A DNA stretch of 64,000 nt, from contig NZ_JAAGRY010000005.1 in NCBI RefSeq assembly GCF_015707995.1, forward strand, positions 19,811 to 83,810, given 5' to 3'. Source of the DNA: Microbacterium paulum (GTDB lineage Bacteria; Actinomycetota; Actinomycetes; Actinomycetales; Microbacteriaceae). A program made the position numbers and the translations under genes. The notes beneath the pieces are model-generated. The model saw only the letters and a program-made list of their open reading frames with translations. It had not been told where the DNA came from and made no database searches. Positions 1-9,527 of the stretch are shown here, piece by piece; positions within the stretch are counted from its first letter, which is position 1, and the number at the start of each line of letters is the position of its first letter.

Positions 1-126
1 GTCCCCGCCGGTGCGCTCGCTCTGAGCGTCGCCCCTCAGCGCAACGTCGAGGGGTGGGTCGAGAATCACCGATCGGGAACGGCTGCGGCGGATGCCGCTG
101 CCCGGGCCCGCTCCACACAGGAATAG
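1..126 (+). CDS. glmU: GlmU C-terminal end (partial): bifunctional N-acetylglucosamine-1-phosphate uridyltransferase / glucosamine-1-phosphate acetyltransferase
   Basis: The first 41 codons of the window form an open frame ending at TAG 124-126 and entering from the left edge. The tail reads [15 protein letters not shown], then [10 protein letters not shown] and an Ala-rich end. The segment SVAPQRN-EGWV matches the C-terminal end of actinobacterial GlmU, just after the left-handed beta-helix acetyltransferase domain. GlmU makes UDP-GlcNAc in the cytoplasm for peptidoglycan. The gene ends 4 nt before the prs ATG, and glmU-prs is a common bacterial gene order, so the two are probably cotranscribed. 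Only the tail is visible; the call rests on motif and context. Confidence 0.8.
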   Translation, partial: VPAGALALSVAPQRNVEGWVENHRSGTAAADAAARARSTQE

Positions 127-130
127 GGCG

Positions 131-1165
131 ATGGCGCGCAAGAAGAACACGGTTGACCTCGACGTCGAGCGCGGCATCGCGCCGGGTCTGGTCGCCAAGA
201 CCAAGAAGCGCCTCGTCGTCGCGAGCGGTAGCTCGCATCCGGCCCTCTCCGAAGAGGTGGCCCTGCACCTCGGCACCGAACTCGTGCCGACCGAGCACCG
301 CACGTTCGCGTCGGGCGAGATCCTGACCCGCTTCGAGGTCTCGATCCGCGGCTGCGACGCGTTCATCATCCAGTCGTTCGGCCCGCCGGTGAACGAGTGG
401 CTCATGGAGCTGCTCATCATGCTGGATGCCGCGAAACGGGCATCCGCCAAGCGCATCACGGTCGTGGCGCCGTACTACCCCTATTCGCGGCAGGACAAGA
501 AGGGCCGCGGGCGCGAGCCGATCTCGGCCCGTCTGGTCGCCGACCTGCTGAAGACGGCGGGTGCCGATCGCGTCATGAGCGTCGATCTGCACGCCGCGCA
601 GATCCAGGGCTTCTTCGACGGCCCCGTCGACCACCTCTTCGCCAAGCCCGTGCTGCTCGACTACTTCCAGCGCACGCTCAGCCCCGAAGACCGCGACAAG
701 CTCACGGTCGTCTCGCCCGACACGGGCCGCGTGCGCGTCGCCGACCAGTGGTCGGACTCGCTCGGCGCACCGCTCGCGATCATCCACAAGCGTCGCGACC
801 CGAACGTGGCGAACCAGATCACGGTGAACGAGATCGTCGGCCACGTCGCGGGCCGGGTGTGCCTGCTCGTCGACGACATGATCGACACCGGAGGCACGAT
901 CGTGAAGGCCGCGCAGGCCCTGAAGGCCAACGGTGCGGAACGGGTCATCGTCGCCGCGACCCACGCGATCTTCAGCGACCCGGCCGTCGACCGGCTGCAG
1001 GACGACGCGATCGATGAGGTCGTCGTCACCGACACGATCCCGCTGCCGCCCGAGAAGCGCTTCGAGGCGCTCACCGTGCTGCCGATCGCGCCGCTGCTCG
1101 CCCGTGCCATTAAAGAAGTCTTCGAAGACGGGTCGGTCACGAGCATGTTCGACGGCGCCGCCTGA
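131..1165 (+). CDS. prs: Ribose-phosphate pyrophosphokinase (PRPP synthetase)
   Basis: Transfers the pyrophosphoryl group of ATP to ribose-5-phosphate, giving PRPP for purines, pyrimidines, His, Trp and NAD. The 344-residue protein has the type I fold signatures: VASGSSHPALSEEVA near the N-terminus, the FASGEI motif, the catalytic loop region PYYPYSRQDKKGRGREPISA, and the PRPP-binding loop DDMIDTGGT at about residues 248-256. An in-frame ATG lies upstream at 92, but that region is the glmU tail. I chose ATG 131, 4 nt after the glmU stop, where MARKKNTVDL begins. The extension before the conserved core is slightly longer than in the usual ~320-residue enzymes. Confidence 0.95.
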   Translation: MARKKNTVDLDVERGIAPGLVAKTKKRLVVASGSSHPALSEEVALHLGTELVPTEHRTFASGEILTRFEVSIRGCDAFIIQSFGPPVNEWLMELLIMLDAAKRASAKRITVVAPYYPYSRQDKKGRGREPISARLVADLLKTAGADRVMSVDLHAAQIQGFFDGPVDHLFAKPVLLDYFQRTLSPEDRDKLTVVSPDTGRVRVADQWSDSLGAPLAIIHKRRDPNVANQITVNEIVGHVAGRVCLLVDDMIDTGGTIVKAAQALKANGAERVIVAATHAIFSDPAVDRLQDDAIDEVVVTDTIPLPPEKRFEALTVLPIAPLLARAIKEVFEDGSVTSMFDGAA

Positions 1166-1206
1166 GCGCACGGCGCGAGTGGTCTCAGCCGGTCGCCGCG
1201 CGGGCA

Positions 1207-1212
1207 TAGGAT
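1207..1212 (+). promoter_or_regulatory. -10 hexamer TAGGAT, leaderless promoter of the P-type ATPase gene
   Basis: TAGGAT is followed by 6 nt and then ATG 1219, so transcription should start at the start codon. There is no Shine-Dalgarno sequence in front of this ATG. Confidence 0.6.
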
Positions 1213-1218
1213 CGCGCC

Positions 1219-3942
1219 ATGAGCGCACCTGCTGTCGACGCACGACTGTCTGTCGATCGTCCCTTCTCGGTCTCCGTCGTCGAGGTCGCGGGTGCGCTCG
1301 GCACCGGTGACGACGGGCTGTCGCCCGCCGAGGCCGCCGACCGTCTGGCCCTCGTCGGGCCGAATCTGCTGCCCGAGCCGAAGCGCACGCCCGCGTGGCT
1401 GCGCTTTCTGTCGCACTTCAACGACACGCTGATCTACATCCTTCTCGGCGCGGCGGCCATCAAGGCTGTCATGGGGGACTGGCTCGACTTCTGGGTGATC
1501 ATGGCGGTCGCCGTCATCAACGCCGTCATCGGCTACGTGCAGGAGGGCCGCGCCGAGAAGGCGCTGGCGGGCATCCGCGGCATGCTCTCGGCCGACGCGA
1601 CGGTGCGCCGGGGCGGCACGTGGGCGACGATCCCCGCCGCCGAGCTCGTGCCGGGCGACCTCGTGCGCCTCATGCCCGGCGACAAGGTGCCCGCCGATGT
1701 GCGGCTCGTCGAGGCCTCGCAACTGCGGATCGACGAGGCGGCGCTGACGGGCGAGTCGGTGCCCTCGTCGAAGCACACCGACGCGGTCGACGCCGGTGCC
1801 GGTGTCGGCGACCGGGCCTCGATGGCGTTCTCGGGAACGATCGTCTCGGCCGGGCAGGGTCGCGGCATCGTGACCGCGACGGGGGCGCGCACCGAGATCG
1901 GCCGCATCCAGGCTCTCGTCGGCGAGGCGGGCAGCCTCGCGACGCCGCTGACGAAGCAGCTCGATTCGTTCGGCAAGGTGCTCACGATCGTCATCCTCGG
2001 CATGGCCGCGGTGATGATGCTGATCGGCCGCTACCTGCACGACATGCCCATGCCCGAGCTCGTCTCGGCGACGATCGGCTTCGCGGTGGCGGCGATCCCC
2101 GAGGGCCTGCCGGCGCTCGTGACGATCACCCTCGCGATCGGCGTGCAGCAGATGGCGCGGCGCAACGCCATCACCCGCAAGCTCCCCGCCGTCGAGGCGC
2201 TCGGGTCGGTCACGACCGTCTGCAGCGACAAGACCGGCACCCTGACGAAGAACGAGATGACCGTGCGCACCATGGTCACCGCGGTCGAGCGCTACGAGGT
2301 CTCGGGGCTCGGCTACGACCCTTCGGGTGAGATCGCCCCGCCCGCCGGCCGCGACCTGTCGGCCCTCCTGGCCGTCGCCGACCTCTGCAACGACGCGCAC
2401 ATCGACCGGCTGAGCGGCCCTGCGGGTGAGGGCTGGGCGCTCGTCGGCGAACCGACCGAAGGCGCGCTCAAGATCGTCGCGATGAAGGGCGGCGCGGATG
2501 CCACCGGCACAGCCCGCCTCGGCGTCGTGCCGTTCGACTCGGCCTACAAGTTCATGGCGACGCTCAACGAGGCATCCGACGGCTCTCGCGCGATCCTCGT
2601 CAAGGGAGCACCCGACCGCCTGCTCGAACGCTCGCTCACCCAGCGCGGCGCCGACGGCTCCGAGCCCCTCGACATCGCGTTCTGGGAGGCGGCGATCGAC
2701 GATCTGAGCGCGCAGGGGCTCCGGGTGCTCGCCGCGGCGCGCAAGCCCACCCGCGGTGACACCGTGTCGATCGGCGATCTGGACGACCTCGAGTTCCTCG
2801 GCCTGTGGGGCATCCTCGACCCGCCTCGGCCCGAGGCGATCGAGGCGATCGCCGACTGCCACACCGCCGGCATCCGGGTGAAGATGATCACGGGCGACCA
2901 CGCCGGCACGGCGCTCGCGATCAGCCGCGAGATGGGGCTCGTGGAGGCATCCGACGACGGCCCGGCGGTGCTGACGGGGGCCGAGCTCGAGTCGATGAGC
3001 CAAGACGAACTGGCGAAGGTCGTGCAAGACGTCGACGTGTTCGCGCGCACGAGCCCCGAGCACAAGATCCGCATCGTCCGCGCCCTGCAGTCGCGCGGCG
3101 AGGTCGTCGCGATGACGGGCGACGGCGTCAACGACGCCCCCGCCCTCACCCGCGCCGATGTCGGCATCGCGATGGGCATCAAGGGCACCGAGGCGACGAA
3201 AGAAGCCGCCGAGATCGTCTTGGCCGACGACAACTTCGCGACGATCCGCAGTGCGATCGCCGAAGGGCGGCGCATCTACGACAACCTGCGCAAGTCGGTC
3301 GTCTTCTTGCTGCCGACCAACGGCGCCCAGTCGCTCGTGATCCTGGTGGCCGTCGTGTTCGGTCTGACGCTGCCGCTCACGCCCGTGCAGGTGTTGTGGG
3401 TCAACATGGTCACGGCGGTCACCCTTTCGCTCGCCCTCGCCTACGAGCCCGCCGAGCGCGGCATCATGAGTCGGCCGCCCCGCGGGTCGGGCGGCTCGAT
3501 CGTCAACGGGCGCGAACTGGGCTTCGTGCTGCTCGTTTCGCTGCTGATCGGCGGGACGACGCTCGCCGTGTTCGGCATCTCGATCGCGTCGGGCACCGAC
3601 CTCGCCGTCGCCCGCACCGAGGCGGTCACGATGCTCGCACTCGGTCAGCTCGCCTATCTGCTCAACTGCCGCTTTCTCGGTCGGTCGAGTCTCACCCTCG
3701 ACGTGTTCCGCGGCAACCCCGCGATCGGCTGGTCGGCGCTCGCCCTCATCGTGTTCCAACTGATCTACACCTACGTGCCGTTCATGAACGCACTGTTCGG
3801 CTCCGAGCCCCTCACGGTCGGCGGGTGGCTGCTGCCGATTGCCTTCTCGGTCGCGATCTTCCTCGCCGTCGAGGTGCTCAAAGCGGTGCGCCGGCGCGCC
3901 GACGAGGGCGCCACGGCCGCTCGATTCAATGCGAACGCATAG
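1219..3942 (+). CDS. Cation-translocating P-type ATPase (P2 type, PacL/SERCA-like)
   Basis: ATP-driven membrane pump, probably for Ca2+ or a similar cation, 907 residues. Visible parts in order: a cation-ATPase N-terminal domain (residues ~15-75), the actuator motif TGES at 177-180, a membrane pair with PEGLPA, the phosphorylation site [12 protein letters not shown] with D337, a nucleotide-binding [10 protein letters not shown] region, the hinge TGDGVNDAP at 633-641, and a C-terminal six-helix cation ATPase domain with [18 protein letters not shown]. Key catalytic residues are intact. The PEGLPA motif fits the P2A/P2B group rather than the heavy-metal CPx pumps; substrate specificity is inferred. 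It stands alone behind a leaderless promoter. Confidence 0.9.
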   Translation: MSAPAVDARLSVDRPFSVSVVEVAGALGTGDDGLSPAEAADRLALVGPNLLPEPKRTPAWLRFLSHFNDTLIYILLGAAAIKAVMGDWLDFWVIMAVAVINAVIGYVQEGRAEKALAGIRGMLSADATVRRGGTWATIPAAELVPGDLVRLMPGDKVPADVRLVEASQLRIDEAALTGESVPSSKHTDAVDAGAGVGDRASMAFSGTIVSAGQGRGIVTATGARTEIGRIQALVGEAGSLATPLTKQLDSFGKVLTIVILGMAAVMMLIGRYLHDMPMPELVSATIGFAVAAIPEGLPALVTITLAIGVQQMARRNAITRKLPAVEALGSVTTVCSDKTGTLTKNEMTVRTMVTAVERYEVSGLGYDPSGEIAPPAGRDLSALLAVADLCNDAHIDRLSGPAGEGWALVGEPTEGALKIVAMKGGADATGTARLGVVPFDSAYKFMATLNEASDGSRAILVKGAPDRLLERSLTQRGADGSEPLDIAFWEAAIDDLSAQGLRVLAAARKPTRGDTVSIGDLDDLEFLGLWGILDPPRPEAIEAIADCHTAGIRVKMITGDHAGTALAISREMGLVEASDDGPAVLTGAELESMSQDELAKVVQDVDVFARTSPEHKIRIVRALQSRGEVVAMTGDGVNDAPALTRADVGIAMGIKGTEATKEAAEIVLADDNFATIRSAIAEGRRIYDNLRKSVVFLLPTNGAQSLVILVAVVFGLTLPLTPVQVLWVNMVTAVTLSLALAYEPAERGIMSRPPRGSGGSIVNGRELGFVLLVSLLIGGTTLAVFGISIASGTDLAVARTEAVTMLALGQLAYLLNCRFLGRSSLTLDVFRGNPAIGWSALALIVFQLIYTYVPFMNALFGSEPLTVGGWLLPIAFSVAIFLAVEVLKAVRRRADEGATAARFNANA

Positions 3943-4029
3943 GTAATAGCGGGACGGCGCAGAGCGGAGCCACGTTAGCGTGGGGAACGCCACCACGCCC
4001 GCGGGCGGCACGACAGAAGGAGGACCATC

Positions 4030-4545
4030 ATGATCCGCACCACCGCCGTTGCTCGCCCTCGCACCGCCGGCGCGCTCCGCACCGGCTTCGCCGCCGCATC
4101 GGTCGTCGGTGTCGCCGTGCTCGCCGGATGCGCCGGCACGGCCGAGGCCGAGACCACCACCCCCACCGCAACCACGACCCCGACTGCGACCACCACGCCC
4201 TCGGCCACAGCGACCGCGTCGGCCACGGCGGCGGCTCCCGCGAGCACCTACGTCGACGGTACCTATACGGCAGACGGCAGCTACATCGACGGCGGCGGCG
4301 ACGCCGAGTCGGTGACCGTCACGATCACCCTCGCCGACGACATCGTCACCGAGGTCGATGTCACCGGCAGCGCGACGAGCCCGCAGTCGCGCCAGTACCA
4401 ACAGGCCTTCATCGGCGGCATCCAAGCCGAGGTCGTCGGAAAGGACATCGACACCCTCTCGGTCTCGCGCGTCGCCGGCTCGTCGCTCACGAGCGGCGGC
4501 TTCAACCAGGCCCTCGAGACGATCAAGGCCGACGCCCTGTCATGA
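4030..4545 (+). CDS. FMN-binding-domain lipoprotein, candidate flavinylated electron carrier
   Basis: 171 residues. A signal peptide ends in a lipobox (LAGC, Cys about residue 36), followed by a Thr/Ala/Pro-rich linker (residues ~40-75) and then a small FMN_bind-like domain. The segment VSRVAGSSLTSGGFNQAL (from residue 145) sits where the FMN_bind family has its DxxSGATLTS flavinylation motif. Here the expected acceptor Thr is Ser152 and the leading Asp is replaced. The gene overlaps apbE by ATGA (4542-4545), and apbE encodes the enzyme that attaches FMN to such domains, so this is its likely substrate on the outer membrane face. A Shine-Dalgarno (AAGGAGG) precedes ATG 4030. Confidence 0.8.
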   Translation: MIRTTAVARPRTAGALRTGFAAASVVGVAVLAGCAGTAEAETTTPTATTTPTATTTPSATATASATAAAPASTYVDGTYTADGSYIDGGGDAESVTVTITLADDIVTEVDVTGSATSPQSRQYQQAFIGGIQAEVVGKDIDTLSVSRVAGSSLTSGGFNQALETIKADALS

Positions 4546-5438
4546 GCGCCCCGGCGCCGGGGGTGTGGGAGTTCGACGCCATCGGCACGCGCTGGCACAT
4601 CGTGACCGCCGCGCCGCTCGCCGAGGCGGCGCGAGCCGACATCGCGCAGCTCATCGACGGTTTCGATCGGGAGTGGTCGCGGTTCCGCGCCGACTCGGTG
4701 GTGAGCGCATTGGCGGACGGTGGTGACGCGCCGCTGCCGAAAGACGCCGCCGACATGCTCGGTCTCTACGCCGAGCTCTCCGACGCCACCGGCGGCGCCG
4801 TCAACCCGCTCGTCGGCGAGAGTCTCGCCCGGCGCGGGTACGACGCCGCCTATTCGCTCCGCGACACCGGGGCGCAGCCCGCCCCCGCGAACTGGCGCGA
4901 CGTGCTCACGTGGTCGAACGGGACGCTCGCCCTCACCGCCCCCGCGCTGATCGACGTCGGCGCTCTCGGCAAGGGGCGGCTCGTCGATCTCGTCACCGAC
5001 TGGCTGCTCGAGTGCGCGGCGCAGGCATCGGCCGACGGTGCGGTGGTGGTGGATGCCTCGGGAGACATCCGCCTCGCCGGCACGACCGAGCGGATCGCCC
5101 TCGAGCACCCGTACGACCCGGGCAAAGCGATCGGGGTGTGGCAGGTCGCCGGCGGCGCCCTGTGCGCGTCGGCAGCGAACCGTCGCGCGTGGGGGGAGGG
5201 GCTGCACCACGTGCTCGACGCCCGCACCGGCGAGCCGGTCACGACGATCGCCGCCACGTGGGCGCTCGCTCCCACCGCGACGCTCGCCGACGCTCTGGCG
5301 ACCGCCCTGTTCTTCGACGGCGGACCGGCGCTCGCACACCGGTGGGGGGTGGAGTGGGTGCGGATGACCACGACGGGACGGCTGGAATGGTCTGCCGGAG
5401 CGGTGGATGCCGGCGCCGACCTCTTCGTCGGACGATAG
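4542..5438 (+). CDS. apbE: FAD:protein FMN transferase (ApbE family)
   Basis: Transfers FMN from FAD covalently to a Thr or Ser of a target protein. 298 residues, within the family's size. Visible features: the N-terminal GTRWHI strand, FDREWSRFRADSVVSAL (the family's D-x-x-x-SxF-R-x-S element), DVGALGKGRLVD (the conserved GGIGKG-like flavin loop), DASGDIRLAG, and a C-terminal HHVLDARTGEP segment with the metal and FAD contacts. No N-terminal signal is evident, so this looks like a cytoplasmic or weakly exported form. The start ATG 4542 overlaps the stop of the FMN-binding lipoprotein gene (ATGA), indicating translational coupling. The next gene is a membrane flavin reductase-like protein. 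Confidence 0.92.
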   Translation: MSAPAPGVWEFDAIGTRWHIVTAAPLAEAARADIAQLIDGFDREWSRFRADSVVSALADGGDAPLPKDAADMLGLYAELSDATGGAVNPLVGESLARRGYDAAYSLRDTGAQPAPANWRDVLTWSNGTLALTAPALIDVGALGKGRLVDLVTDWLLECAAQASADGAVVVDASGDIRLAGTTERIALEHPYDPGKAIGVWQVAGGALCASAANRRAWGEGLHHVLDARTGEPVTTIAATWALAPTATLADALATALFFDGGPALAHRWGVEWVRMTTTGRLEWSAGAVDAGADLFVGR

Positions 5439-5441
5439 TTT
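5436..5441 (+). promoter_or_regulatory. -10 hexamer TAGTTT, leaderless promoter overlapping the apbE stop codon
   Basis: The TAG stop of apbE forms the first three bases of TAGTTT, which is followed by 6 nt and GTG 5448. This supports the GTG rather than ATG 5451 as start, and an internal promoter for the membrane reductase gene. Confidence 0.5.
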
Positions 5442-5447
5442 GGAACA

Positions 5448-7022
5448 GTGATGACCGCTGTGACCTCCGCCTGGAACAGACTGCTCGCGTTCGTCGGACG
5501 CTTCTCGATGTATCGCCTGGTGCTGATCGCGCTGGCACTGCTGACCGTGATCTCGCTGCTCCTGTCGCTCTTCGACGCCGTCACCCCGTCGACCCTCGCG
5601 CTGCTTGTCACCTTCGCGGTGCTGAACATCGTGTGCGTGCTGGTCGACCTCGTCGGTCAGCGGGTCACCGGTCGCGCCTGGCGATACGAGTCGTCTCTGA
5701 TCACCGCCGGGATCCTGCAGTTCGTCCTGTACCCGACGACCGAGGCGATGGGCCTCGTGGGCATCGCCATCGCCGGTGCGGTGGCCTCGGCATCCAAGTA
5801 CGTCATCGCCTGGCGCGGCCGGCACATCGTCAACCCGGCCGCGTTCGGCGCGACGGTGCTCTCGATCGTGACGGCGGCGACCGGCGTGTACGCGCTCGGT
5901 GCCGCGGGCTGGTGGGTGGGAACGCCGGCGCTCGCGGCGCCCGTGCTGCTGCTGGGCTTCTTCGTCGTCGCACGGGCAGACAAGATGAGGCCCGTGCTGC
6001 TGTTCCTCGCGGTCGCCCTCGTCGTCAACGCGGTGCGGGTCTCGCTCGCTTACGCGGGCGCGGGGCAGGCCGTCGACCTCGGTCAGCTGCTGTCGATGGT
6101 GCTGTGGTCGTCGCCGTTCTTCTTCCTGGCGGCGTTCATGTTCTCCGAGCCGCTCACCCAGCCGCCGCGACGGTGGCAGCAGTACATCGTCGCGGTCGTC
6201 GTGGGCGTGTTCGCCGGGGCGCCGCTCAGCGTCGGCGTTCTGACTTTCGGCCCCGAGGCGGCCGTCGTGATCGGCAACCTCGTCGCCTTCGCGTTCGCCT
6301 ACGCGACGCGCGCCTCGCTGAAGCTCACTTTCCTCGGGCGTGAGCAACTGACCCCGAGCGTCGAAGAGCTCTCGTTCCGCGCGAGCCGCATGATGCGCTT
6401 CGACGCGGGCCAGTACCTCGAGCTCGAGGTGCCGCACGCGCACGCCGACGCGCGGGGCACGCGGCGCGAGTTCAGCATCGTGTCGGCGCCCGAAGAGCTG
6501 CCCGTCGTGAAGGTCGCGATGCGGCGCGGGTCGCAGTCGTCGTACAAGAAGGCCCTCGCGGCGATCGATCCGGGCGCCGAACTGTCGGTCACGGGCGTGT
6601 GGGGCGACTTCGTGCTGCCCGCCAAGACGTCGACGCCGGTGCTGATGGTGGCGGCCGGCATCGGTGTCACGCCGTTCGTGTCGCAGTTGCGGCATCTGCG
6701 TCTCGAGCGTCAGGGCGGTGGCGCCCGCGACGTCGTGTTCGTCTACGTTGCCTCGGGCGCCGAAGAGCTCGCCTTCCGCCAGGATCTCGAAGATGCCGGC
6801 ATCCCCGTCATCGTCTTCACGCGCGACGAGCCGACCGACCTTCCCCCGCACTGGACGTGGGCCCAGGGCGTGCGCCTCGATGCCGCCGGTCTCGAGCAGG
6901 TCGTGCCCGACCTGGCCTCGCGCCACGCGTACATCTCGGGCCCCCCGGGTCTCATCGCCGACCTCGCACCGGCGCTCGAGAAGGCGCACGGCCTCACGAC
7001 CGACGCGTTCTCGGGGTACTGA
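5448..7022 (+). CDS. RnfD/NqrB-like membrane domain fused to an FAD/NAD(P)-binding ferredoxin reductase domain
   Basis: 524 residues in two parts. Residues ~20-300 form a polytopic membrane region (about nine hydrophobic segments) with HIVNPAAFGATVLS and FMFSEPLTQPP, recalling the RnfD/NqrB family. Residues ~305-524 form an FNR-type reductase with the FAD motif RREFS (339-343), GIGVTP (about 404-409) for NAD(P), and YISGPPGLI near the C-terminus. No Cys cluster for a 2Fe-2S centre is seen. With the adjacent ApbE and FMN-binding lipoprotein it suggests electron flow from NAD(P)H through membrane flavin to an extracytoplasmic flavoprotein; the terminal acceptor is unknown. A leaderless GTG start is likely. 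Confidence 0.8.
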   Translation: MMTAVTSAWNRLLAFVGRFSMYRLVLIALALLTVISLLLSLFDAVTPSTLALLVTFAVLNIVCVLVDLVGQRVTGRAWRYESSLITAGILQFVLYPTTEAMGLVGIAIAGAVASASKYVIAWRGRHIVNPAAFGATVLSIVTAATGVYALGAAGWWVGTPALAAPVLLLGFFVVARADKMRPVLLFLAVALVVNAVRVSLAYAGAGQAVDLGQLLSMVLWSSPFFFLAAFMFSEPLTQPPRRWQQYIVAVVVGVFAGAPLSVGVLTFGPEAAVVIGNLVAFAFAYATRASLKLTFLGREQLTPSVEELSFRASRMMRFDAGQYLELEVPHAHADARGTRREFSIVSAPEELPVVKVAMRRGSQSSYKKALAAIDPGAELSVTGVWGDFVLPAKTSTPVLMVAAGIGVTPFVSQLRHLRLERQGGGARDVVFVYVASGAEELAFRQDLEDAGIPVIVFTRDEPTDLPPHWTWAQGVRLDAAGLEQVVPDLASRHAYISGPPGLIADLAPALEKAHGLTTDAFSGY

Positions 7023-7032
7023 CCCCCGGCAA

Positions 7033-7059
7033 GCGGCGACCTGATCGCGTGGTCGCCGC
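7033..7059. terminator. Hairpin between convergent genes
   Basis: Perfect 9-bp inverted repeat GCGGCGACC / GGTCGCCGC with a 9-nt loop, between the reductase stop (7022) and the histidine kinase stop (7076). No T-run. It can serve both strands. Confidence 0.55.
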
Positions 7060-7075
7060 GCGCCGCGCGCTGCTG

Positions 7076-8605
7076 TCAGGCGCGGGGGTCGGCGGGGCGT
7101 GCCGGCAGGCGCACTTCGAACACCGTCGAGCCGGGTTCGCTGGCGACCGTGATCGTGCCGTGGTGGGCGGTCACGATGGCCTTGGCGATCGAGAGGCCGA
7201 GGCCCGTTCCGCCGGTCTGCCGCGCGCGCGAGGCGTCGGCGCGCGAGAACCGTTCGAACAGCTCGTCGGCGACCGCCGGGTCGATCCCGGGGCCGTCGTC
7301 GGCCACGCGCAGCACCGCGACGCCCTCCTGCACGGCGACGCTCGCCGTCACGTGCACGCCCTCGGGCGTGTGCACGCGGGCGTTCGTGAGCAGGTTCGCG
7401 ATCACCTGGTGCAGGCGTGTGGCGTCTCCCGCCACGACCACCGGCTCCTCGGGCACGTCGATGATCCACTCGTGGTCCGGTCCCGCCACCTGCGCATCGG
7501 TCATCGCGTCGACGACGACACGCGTGAGGTCGACGGCGCCGTAGACGAGCTCTTTGCCCTCGTCGAGCCGGGCGAGCAGCAGCAGGTCTTCGACGAGTGT
7601 CGTCATGCGCAGGGATGCCGCCTGAATGCGCTCCAGGCCCTGCTGCGACTGCGCAGAGCTGGCGACCAGCTGTGTCTTGGTCACCTGCGTGCCCGCCGAC
7701 TGCGCCTGCGACAGCGCGCGGAGCGAAAGCTCGGAATACCCGCGGATCGCCGCCAGGGGAGTGCGCAGCTCGTGGCTGGCGTCGGCCACGAACGCCCTCA
7801 TGCGCTCCTCGTTGCGCTGGCGGGCGGCGAGCGAGGTGTCGATGTGGTCGAGCAGGGTGTTCAGCGCCGCGCCGACGCGGCCGATCTCGTCCGAGGCATC
7901 CGCTTCGGCCGCCGGCACGCGCTCGGTGATGCTGACGTCGCCGACATCGAGGGGCTGTGCGGCGACCCGGGTCGCCGTCGCGGCGACGGCGCGCAGCGGC
8001 TTGAGCGACCCGCGGATCACGAGTGCGATGATCGCCGCGAGCACCAGCAGGCCACCCGTCGTGACGAGGCCGACGGTCGTGAGGATCTGCGTGATGGTCG
8101 CGCTCACCGCCGACAGCGGCAGTCCGGCGGCGATCACGTACGACCCGGGTACGCGCCCCGAGAACACCCGGTAGGTTCCGAGCCCGTCGATCGTGGCGGT
8201 CGTGGTCGACTGCCCCATGTCGAAGGCTGAGACCACCTGGTCGACCTGCGCGTTCGACAGGGTCGCGACCGTGTTGTCCGACGTGAGGTAGGCGCCGTCG
8301 GTGCCGGTGGAGGACTGCACGATGAGCACCATGCCCGTCGGGAAGCCGCGCCCCTCCTGCAGTGCCGTGTAGGCGTCGGTGGCGTCGCTCAGGTCGCCGG
8401 GGTGACGCGAGAGCTGCGAGCCGGCGAGGTTCGCGGCATCGCGCACCTCATTGTCGAGCTGCTGGGAGAGGATGTTCCCGAGCAGCGCGCTCGTGGCCAC
8501 GCCGATCATGGCGAGGATGAGGGCCACCATGCCGACCACCGTCGCGATCAACCGTGTCTGCAGGCTCCACCGGCGACGCTGCCGGGGGCGTGTCGCCCGG
8601 CTCAC
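7076..8605 (-). CDS. Membrane sensor histidine kinase (HAMP, HisKA, HATPase)
   Basis: 509 residues. One hydrophobic helix (~18-45), an extracytoplasmic sensor region of about 130 residues, a second helix (~180-205), a HAMP linker, the H-box [22 protein letters not shown] with His278 as phospho-acceptor, then N, G1 ([10 protein letters not shown]), F and G2 ([13 protein letters not shown]) boxes. It should autophosphorylate and pass the phosphate to the response regulator encoded just upstream; the two genes overlap by 4 nt (ATGA). The gene pair is divergent from an ABC exporter, so sensing of a peptide, drug or envelope stress is a reasonable but untested inference. Confidence 0.92.
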   Translation of the reverse strand: MSRATRPRQRRRWSLQTRLIATVVGMVALILAMIGVATSALLGNILSQQLDNEVRDAANLAGSQLSRHPGDLSDATDAYTALQEGRGFPTGMVLIVQSSTGTDGAYLTSDNTVATLSNAQVDQVVSAFDMGQSTTTATIDGLGTYRVFSGRVPGSYVIAAGLPLSAVSATITQILTTVGLVTTGGLLVLAAIIALVIRGSLKPLRAVAATATRVAAQPLDVGDVSITERVPAAEADASDEIGRVGAALNTLLDHIDTSLAARQRNEERMRAFVADASHELRTPLAAIRGYSELSLRALSQAQSAGTQVTKTQLVASSAQSQQGLERIQAASLRMTTLVEDLLLLARLDEGKELVYGAVDLTRVVVDAMTDAQVAGPDHEWIIDVPEEPVVVAGDATRLHQVIANLLTNARVHTPEGVHVTASVAVQEGVAVLRVADDGPGIDPAVADELFERFSRADASRARQTGGTGLGLSIAKAIVTAHHGTITVASEPGSTVFEVRLPARPADPRA

Positions 8606-9336
8606 TGCGGCGCTTTGATCATGTAGCCGACGCCGCGCACCGTGTGGATGAGCGGATCGCGGCCGGCGTCGATCTTCTTGCGCAGGTACGAGATGTACAG
8701 CTCGACGACCGACGAGCGTCCGCCGAAGTCGTAGTTCCAGACCCGGTCGAGGATCTGCGCCTTCGACACCACGCGACGCTGGTTGCGCATGAGAAAGCGC
8801 AGCAGCTCGAACTCGGTCGCCGTCAGCTCGATCTCGGTGCCGGCGCGCTCGACCTCGTGCGAGTCTTCGTTGAGCGACAGCTCACCCACGCGCAGGATGG
8901 GGTCCGACCCGCCCGCCGTCGCGGTTCCCGCACGGCGCATCAGTCCGCGCAGACGCGCGACCACCTCTTCGAGGCTGAAGGGCTTCGTGACGTAGTCGTC
9001 GCCGCCCGCGGTGAGCCCCGCGACCCGGTCGGCGACCGAGTCCTTCGCCGTCAGGAACAGCACCGGCACGTCGTTGCCGGCGTGCCGCAGCCGCTGCAGC
9101 ACGGCCATGCCGTCGAGGTCGGGCATCATGATGTCGAGCACGAGGGCGTCGGGGTCGAAGTCGCGGGCGACGGCGAGGGCGTCGAAGCCCGAGCCGGCCG
9201 TGCGCACCTCCCAACCTTCCATGCGCAGGGCCATCGACAGCAGGTCGGTGAGCATCTGCTCGTCGTCGACGACGAGCACGCGAAGCGCAGATCCGTCGGG
9301 GCGGTGAAGTGCGGCCGTGGCGGCGGGAGTGGTCAT
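8602..9336 (-). CDS. OmpR/PhoB-family response regulator
   Basis: 244 residues. Receiver domain with acidic pocket VVDDEQ (about residues 22-27), phospho-acceptor Asp68 in LVLDIMMPDLDG, the T in FLTAKD and the K in VTKPFSLEE. The C-terminal winged helix ends with VVELYISYLRKKID and the usual TVRGVGYMIK. It is first in an operon with the kinase (ATGA overlap). It probably controls the divergent ABC exporter genes, whose upstream region holds 11-bp phased direct repeats typical of PhoB-like sites (9444-9473). Confidence 0.92.
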   Translation of the reverse strand: MTTPAATAALHRPDGSALRVLVVDDEQMLTDLLSMALRMEGWEVRTAGSGFDALAVARDFDPDALVLDIMMPDLDGMAVLQRLRHAGNDVPVLFLTAKDSVADRVAGLTAGGDDYVTKPFSLEEVVARLRGLMRRAGTATAGGSDPILRVGELSLNEDSHEVERAGTEIELTATEFELLRFLMRNQRRVVSKAQILDRVWNYDFGGRSSVVELYISYLRKKIDAGRDPLIHTVRGVGYMIKAPQ

Positions 9337-9443
9337 GGATCCATTGTCATGCGCCGACTGTGAAGGGGCTATGGCGTTGATTGTGCGAAGTCTATGAATC
9401 CGCTCACGGCGGACGCCGAGGTCGCACGATCACGCGCATAGCA

Positions 9444-9490
9444 TCTCCATCACTTCGCCCGAGATTCTCCATCGACACCGCTTCTACCGT
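9444..9490 (+). promoter_or_regulatory. Phased direct repeats and -10 element upstream of the ABC permease gene
   Basis: TCTCCATC occurs at 9444-9451 and again at 9466-9473. A partial copy (TCGCCCGA) lies halfway at 9455-9462, giving an 11-bp period. TACCGT at 9485-9490 could be the -10 element, which places the third repeat over the -35 position, the layout of a promoter activated by a PhoB-type regulator. The regulator gene is divergent next door. Confidence 0.5.
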
Positions 9491-9527
9491 CGAGCCATCG
9501 GGGGTGGCTACGCCCAGAAGGAGAACC

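Noticed and set aside
661..4425. 1254-codon open frame on the minus strand (likewise 4281-7469, 10364-12628, 20970-23663 and 30735-32321)
   Set aside because: These lie antisense to clear conserved genes; they are Arg/Asp/His-rich shadows that arise in high-GC DNA with G/C at third codon positions.
9381..9527. N-terminal extension of the ABC permease frame
   Set aside because: No family similarity, runs through the promoter and repeats; AGAAGGAG places the start at 9528.
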